A stretch of DNA of 64,000 bases from Erythrophleum ivorense (Eukaryota > Streptophyta > Magnoliopsida > Fabales > Fabaceae), in NCBI GenBank assembly GCA_026724425.1, contig JAIUCV010001271.1, forward strand, positions 62,001 through 126,000, read 5' to 3'. The notes beneath the pieces are model-generated. The model worked only from the letters and a program-made list of their open reading frames with translations. It did no database searches and had not been told where the DNA came from. The translations under genes were made by a program, and so were the position numbers. This document shows positions 61,566 to 64,000 of this stretch, piece by piece; positions within the stretch are counted from its first letter, which is position 1, and the number at the start of each line of letters is the position of its first letter.

Positions 61566-64000
61566 TGTAACACCATATTTGTATAGCTCATCTCACATTG
61601 TCTCTAGGTAAATTTCGTGGATTACATAGAGTTCTCAAGAAAAATCATGAAAATAATCAATTACATCGCTTTACGTTGTGTATAAAATTTTCATTCAGTG
61701 TCTCGTGGACTATATGAAGTCATCCATCTCACTCTCACATTTAATTACCTAAATACAACTCAAAACCATCTTAAAAAATGGTCTAGAACTCGTGCAAGTG
61801 GATGATATACATGAAAATATAGTGTGTAGCCTTGGGTTAGAATTCCAGAATTCTGACATAAATTTTGAAAACTCGTAACTAATTCTAGAAAAAATCAAAA
61901 TCAAGAAAAATATACCATTATGAAAAGATATAGATGTCTAATTTGTACTAAAAATAATTCTAGACCACAAAAGGGACGTTTAGCCATAGGCAATCTATAA
62001 AACAATACCAGAGGTCACTTGTCACTACTGATACTGTCCTCTAACTTCAAAAATTCATATCTCCCTGCTCAGATGTCCAATTGGGGTGATTTTGATGGTT
62101 ATAGAAATCTTATCATGTCTAATTTATGCATGTAAAATTTTATGAGTATTGGACACCATTTGGCTCTTAAATGACACAACCCAAGGAACTGACCATATGA
62201 ATAGTGTTTGTATCAGAATGGTAGAAAAATGCCAACTTTGAAAAATCATAATTAAATCCACAGAACTCCAAATAATATGGTCTTTAGCTTTACAAAAATT
62301 TTTGGATAAGATCTATATGCATGAAAAATTTCATAAGCAAATTCGTTCATTTGGTCAGATTTTGACATTGAGTTGCAAAATGGCTCATTTTGTGTTTCAT
62401 AAGAGATTCAAATGGTCCATTTCGGGTTCTAAGGTAGCCATGGCCACTTGAGCATGTGGAAAGGAACCAAAATGGTCTACTAAACTTATCTCAAAGGTGC
62501 ATAAACCCAGATTTCTTAATCTCACTCATCCACCCCAAGATCTGCAAAAGAGCATATATGACAAGTCTTGCCATCCAATGTCCAAATCATGTTATTTTAT
62601 ACATATGGCATTAAATCTCATTCATACATCATACATTTACATATTACATGTGTTCATGAAGTCACACATCATATACAATAAGGAGATATATCATATGCCA
62701 CTCATGTGGCTACAATTTAGCATATTTCCACATTTTGTTGTCACTCTCCTTCCTTTAGGCTTGATGGCTTCCATTTCTTTATTCACTTAGACATGTTAGA
62801 CATGTGGGGAGGAAGGAATGAGATTCTAAGAATCCCAATAGCTCTTCTCCTTTTCAATCACACATAAAGAATGTAAATTCAAGTTTAGAAATGTATGCAT
62901 GAATATTATGGAATATGTGATCATTCAATAAGCATTCTAAAAAGTCATACAAAGCATACATAGGCTTGTCAAGTAAGTGGATTAGCCTCACCCATTTCTT
63001 TTAAGGATCTTAGACTTGCCTTTCCCTTTTCTTAAAGGCCTTGAACTAAGCCTTACTCTTGGGAGACTCTTTACTTTGTCTCAACCATTCTTGAGGGTTC
63101 TTGACTCATCCTCACCATAGCTCGAGGGTTCTTGGCTTCACCACACTCAAACAAACTAAAGCAAAGTCACAAGACATCATTTGAAGACATAATGCAATAT
63201 CATCGTACCATGGCATTTAGATACATGCTACAACATTTTCTCATGGCTTAAAACATACATATACACATTCAAAGACAAGACAACATCCACTCATGTATGA
63301 GAGAAAGAAGAGAGAGTTATCTTTACCACATAAGCACACTTTCCCTTTTGGAAATGCATTCCCTTCCTCGGCCACACACTCACAATGATGGGAGGTTTGT
63401 TTCCTTTGGCCTAAACACATCATATAGAAGCCAATTATACTCTTGAACCAAATTCTAGAGTTACACATTCATTACACAAACTAGGTAGTTCATATGGCTC
63501 TTTTATGGTTCTATAATGCACTTAATAAAGCAATCCTATGGAAACATGATCTTTGCTCCATTCTCTTCAATCATGTATGATTCTTGATCCTTTTTAAGCC
63601 TCTTGGAGCCATCACACAATCAAATTAAGGAACCTAACTAGGTGTTGTTTCTTTAAACCCTAATATGGAACCTATGATACCATCTCACTATCCATGGCTT
63701 TTAAAATTTTTTCAAGGCTTCCTCTCATCCTCTTCCATCAAATATGACTCAAAAATAAGCTTGGAACAAATTAAAACTACCCTTAGGTGCCTTGAACCCT
63801 TTAGGCCAAGACATATACTCTTCTTGGCACCCTTAGAGTTTCTTTGCTTCCTTTGATGAGAGAAGAATGTAGGAAGCTCTCTTGGTGTCTTGGGAGCCTA
63901 TATGAAGTCTTAAACATCATAAAATATAGTTAGGATTGATGGTAGAGTTCAAGGTGCAACTAAAACCCTAGCCTTCCTATCTTGAAATCTAATAGTTCTT
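61566..64000 (-). mobile_element. LTR n, same family as LTR b, runs off the window
   Basis: It starts TGTAACACCATATTTG, matching the U5 end of LTR b (TGTAACACCATATTTA), and remains collinear with b across the visible 2.4 kb. It contains the U5 ~185-bp units, the hairpin GAGATTCTAAGAATCCC at about 62819-62835, an acceptor-like site at 62786-62787 and ~32-bp repeats at about 62965-63145. No PBS lies left of it, so it is a 3' LTR or a solo LTR on the minus strand. Confidence 0.85.

Overview
This looks like a nuclear segment from a dicot plant. It is AT-rich and almost entirely nested LTR retrotransposon sequence. The pol, gag and chromodomain relics are of the Ty3/gypsy chromovirus (Tekay/Del) type. 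Several elements carry plant-type primer binding sites complementary to initiator-Met tRNA, and the only intact host gene encodes a protein with a plastid transit-peptide-like N-terminus. The species cannot be named from the sequence alone.

Layout. 1-13.7 kb: a minus-strand element (B) with a 3.5-kb 5' LTR (7448-10958) and a non-coding interior (4841-7447 and 1-1104). The interior is split by a 3.7-kb plus-strand solo LTR (1105-4840, target duplication TGGGA). B is itself inserted into an older LTR (10959-13668). 13.7-17.1 kb: a shrunken interior and the start of another old LTR, interrupted by a solo LTR (14197-17078, duplication CTTAT). 17.1-29.35 kb: a complete minus-strand element (E, 12.2 kb, duplication AAAAT) with two ~3.7-kb LTRs, PBS, PPT and a 4.5-kb interior with no recognisable coding sequence. 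This is the structure called a LARD (large retrotransposon derivative). A ~320-bp MITE sits in one of its LTRs only. 29.35-43.5 kb: further LTR remnants, including two host-plus-insert pairs (32118-38027 holding 32946-35747; 38028-43456 holding 40352-43046, duplication CTACT). 43.5-46 kb: decayed minus-strand pol (RT, RNase H, integrase, chromodomain). 46.6-50 kb: another LTR.

The gene island spans 50-57.7 kb. It holds one single-exon gene (52103-53524) for a FAD-dependent oxidoreductase of the amine oxidase/phytoene desaturase superfamily. Around it lie small diverged duplications, a CACTA end, a 24-base poly-G run, CT/TTC microsatellites and a 0.92-kb element with ~250-bp inverted arms. 57.7-64 kb returns to retrotransposons: a 5' LTR with PBS and a gag start, a fragment of a second LTR family, and an LTR that runs off the window.

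The most interesting signal is a shared internal design in the long LTRs of several families. In sense order it comprises a splice-donor-like site, a tandem array of ~32-bp units, a short hairpin (GAGATTC...GAATCTC) followed by a branch-point/3'-splice-site-like motif, and a U5 made of about four degenerate ~185-bp units. Several families also carry arrays of palindromic TCGCTATAGCGA-like motifs. Apart from the oxidoreductase I see no intact host gene, no RNA gene and no CRISPR.
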